A stretch of DNA of 7,771 nt, taken from the NCBI GenBank assembly GCA_036675475.1, contig JAKFEY010000102.1, forward strand, positions 1 to 7,771, written 5' to 3'. How positions within the stretch are numbered: position 1 is the first letter of the stretch; every line of letters begins with the position of its first letter. Origin of the DNA: JALYRV01 sp036675475. GTDB lineage: Bacteria; Acidobacteriota; Vicinamibacteria; Vicinamibacterales; SCN-69-37. A model generated the notes under the pieces. It searched no databases. It was not told where the DNA came from and saw only the letters and a program-made list of their open reading frames with translations. Below are positions 6,762-7,771 of this stretch, one piece after another. A program made the translations under genes and the position numbers.

Positions 6762-7244
6762 ATGTCACGGGCGCGCGTTTGTCTTGCCGTTGCCCTGCTC
6801 GCGCTTGCGAGCACTGCTGATGCCCAGGTGCTGGGATACGCGATTGCGGGCCCGGCCGGGTTTCACGGCTTCTTCGGATCCTCGGCGTCAGCCGGTCACG
6901 CAGCCGGCGGCGCGGAGCTGCTGATTCGCGATCGCGCCGGCGTGGGCGGGGAATACGGCATCATCGCCAGCACCGGCAGCGCGCTGCTGGTGTGGTCGGT
7001 CAACGGCGTGGTGCACGTGCTGCCGGGCCGCGGCACGTCGAAGCTGTCGCCGTTCGTCACCGGCGGCTTCACGCGCATGTCGAGCGGCGAGGGAGACTTC
7101 AACGCCTGGAACGCCGCCGCCGGCCTCGACACCTGGGCGAAGCCGCGTGTCGGCGTGCGCGTGGAGGTCCGCGATCACATCCGGCTCGACGATCGCGGCA
7201 ACGTCCACTACTGGGCGCTTCGCGCCGGCATCGTCTTCAGATAA
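6762..7244 (+). CDS. Small signal-peptide protein, probable outer-membrane beta-barrel-like protein of unknown function
   Basis: This 160-residue product has a clear Sec signal peptide: a basic start (MSRAR), a hydrophobic core and likely cleavage after ADA at residue 22. The mature part of about 138 residues is rich in Gly, Ala and Val, with short alternating hydrophobic/polar stretches (for example GGAELLIRDR, PFVTGGFTRM, VGVRVEVRDHIRL, YWALRAGIVF). These resemble the antiparallel strands of small outer-membrane barrels, and it ends with an aromatic residue (Phe159) followed by Arg. I do not recognise a specific family. Third codon positions are GC-rich like its neighbours, which supports a real gene. 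It starts 13 bp after the lpdA stop on the same strand, so it is probably cotranscribed with the PDH operon, but its ATG has no Shine-Dalgarno. Its stop is 3 bp from the stop of the convergent nucleotidyltransferase gene. Secretion is well supported; the barrel fold is inference. Confidence 0.72.
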   Translation: MSRARVCLAVALLALASTADAQVLGYAIAGPAGFHGFFGSSASAGHAAGGAELLIRDRAGVGGEYGIIASTGSALLVWSVNGVVHVLPGRGTSKLSPFVTGGFTRMSSGEGDFNAWNAAAGLDTWAKPRVGVRVEVRDHIRLDDRGNVHYWALRAGIVFR

Positions 7245-7247
7245 CCG

Positions 7248-7769
7248 TCAGTCGATCTCGCGCAGAACGTCGGCCGGGACGCTCGATCGCAGGTGCGGAT
7301 AGGCTTCGACCAGCCGCGCGATGTCGAGCAGATCCTTTTTTCGCTTCAGCGGGCGCCGCGTCTCGCTCGCCGCCGCCCAGATTTTCCCCTGCAGCACATC
7401 CTCCAGCGACGCCACGCGCATGTCGATGCCGAGCACGGAGCGGACGTCGGCGCGCGCAAGAAACGCCGCGTACCGCGGGTCGGTCTGGATCTGCACGCGC
7501 ATGTCGCTGCCTTTGGCCGTGACGTTGGTCGTGTGCGCGAAGCGCTCGACGATGTAGGACTTCCGCAGGGCCGCTTCGAACGAGTCGATATCGCCCGCGG
7601 CGATCACGATGTCGAAATCGATGGTGATATGCGGCTCGACGTACGCATTCACCGCGACGCCGCCGACGACGCAGTACTGCGCGCCGCTGTCGGCGAGCAG
7701 CTGCAGCAGCCGCGGGAGGAAGTCCACGCGGTCCCTGACCACGAGCCGCCAGAACGTGCGCGCCAGCAT
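7248..7769 (-). CDS. Nucleotidyltransferase-fold protein, AbiEii-like family
   Basis: The 173 visible residues show the minimal nucleotidyltransferase signature: Gly36-Gly37 in YCVVGGVAVNAYVEP, followed by Asp51-Phe52-Asp53, the likely metal-binding pair. Asp89 or Asp97 may be the third carboxylate. The rest matches my memory of AbiEii/AbiGii-like nucleotidyltransferases: RVQIQTDPRY (91-100), SLEDVLQGK (121-129) and the KDLLDIARL segment (145-153). Such proteins transfer nucleotides to a protein or RNA target and often sit in toxin-antitoxin or abortive-infection pairs. No partner is visible here; it would lie upstream, beyond the right edge. The only ATG in the window is at 7769, two bases from the edge. 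The segment TFWRLVVRDRVDFL looks like family sequence, so the true start may be here or slightly further out. The gene converges on the 6762-7244 gene with a 3-bp gap and no terminator between them. The fold is likely; the biological role is open. Confidence 0.8.
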   Translation of the reverse strand: MLARTFWRLVVRDRVDFLPRLLQLLADSGAQYCVVGGVAVNAYVEPHITIDFDIVIAAGDIDSFEAALRKSYIVERFAHTTNVTAKGSDMRVQIQTDPRYAAFLARADVRSVLGIDMRVASLEDVLQGKIWAAASETRRPLKRKKDLLDIARLVEAYPHLRSSVPADVLREID

Positions 7770-7771
7770 CT

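Noticed and set aside
7225..7260. Search for a bidirectional terminator between the two convergent genes
   Set aside because: Only 3 bases separate the stop codons, and no stem-loop with a T-run is visible in either direction.

Overview
The window is a high-GC bacterial chromosomal segment (roughly two-thirds G+C by eye). It is dominated by a complete pyruvate dehydrogenase (PDH) complex operon, aceE-aceF-lpdA, on the + strand. The homodimeric AceE-type E1, two products with Sec signal peptides (a partial M49-type metallopeptidase and a small probable envelope protein), and the near absence of Shine-Dalgarno sequences point to a Gram-negative-type, high-GC bacterium. Acidobacteriota (Vicinamibacteria-like) is my best guess, but this is inference from gene style and not a database match.

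Layout. Positions 1-1208 (- strand) hold the N-terminal ~402 codons of a secreted M49 (dipeptidyl-peptidase III family) zinc peptidase, cut by the window's left edge just after its HExxH motif. A 40-bp AT-richer spacer (1209-1248) separates it from the divergent operon: aceE (E1, 893 aa), a 20-bp AT-rich spacer made of ATTGTAR heptamers, aceF (E2, 460 aa, one lipoyl domain), lpdA (E3, 471 aa, start overlapping the aceF stop as TGATG), and, 13 bp further on, a 160-aa signal-peptide protein of unknown function. A minus-strand nucleotidyltransferase-fold gene (AbiEii-like family) converges on that last gene with a 3-bp gap and runs to the right edge.

How the genes work together. AceE decarboxylates pyruvate on ThDP and passes the acetyl group to the lipoyl-lysine of AceF. 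AceF forms acetyl-CoA, and LpdA reoxidises the dihydrolipoyl arm with FAD and NAD+. All catalytic motifs examined are intact, so the complex should be functional. The peptidase, the small envelope protein and the nucleotidyltransferase have no obvious link to PDH chemistry.

Overall this is mostly an ordinary housekeeping region, and I see no new multi-gene system. The most unusual things are at sequence level: a purine-rich stretch in the AceF linker where one 13-bp repeat is read in two different frames, AT-rich heptamers in the short gene spacers, a perfect 9-bp hairpin in the lipoyl domain coding sequence, and no clear Shine-Dalgarno at any of the five visible starts. No tRNA, rRNA, CRISPR array, insertion sequence or convincing intrinsic terminator was seen.
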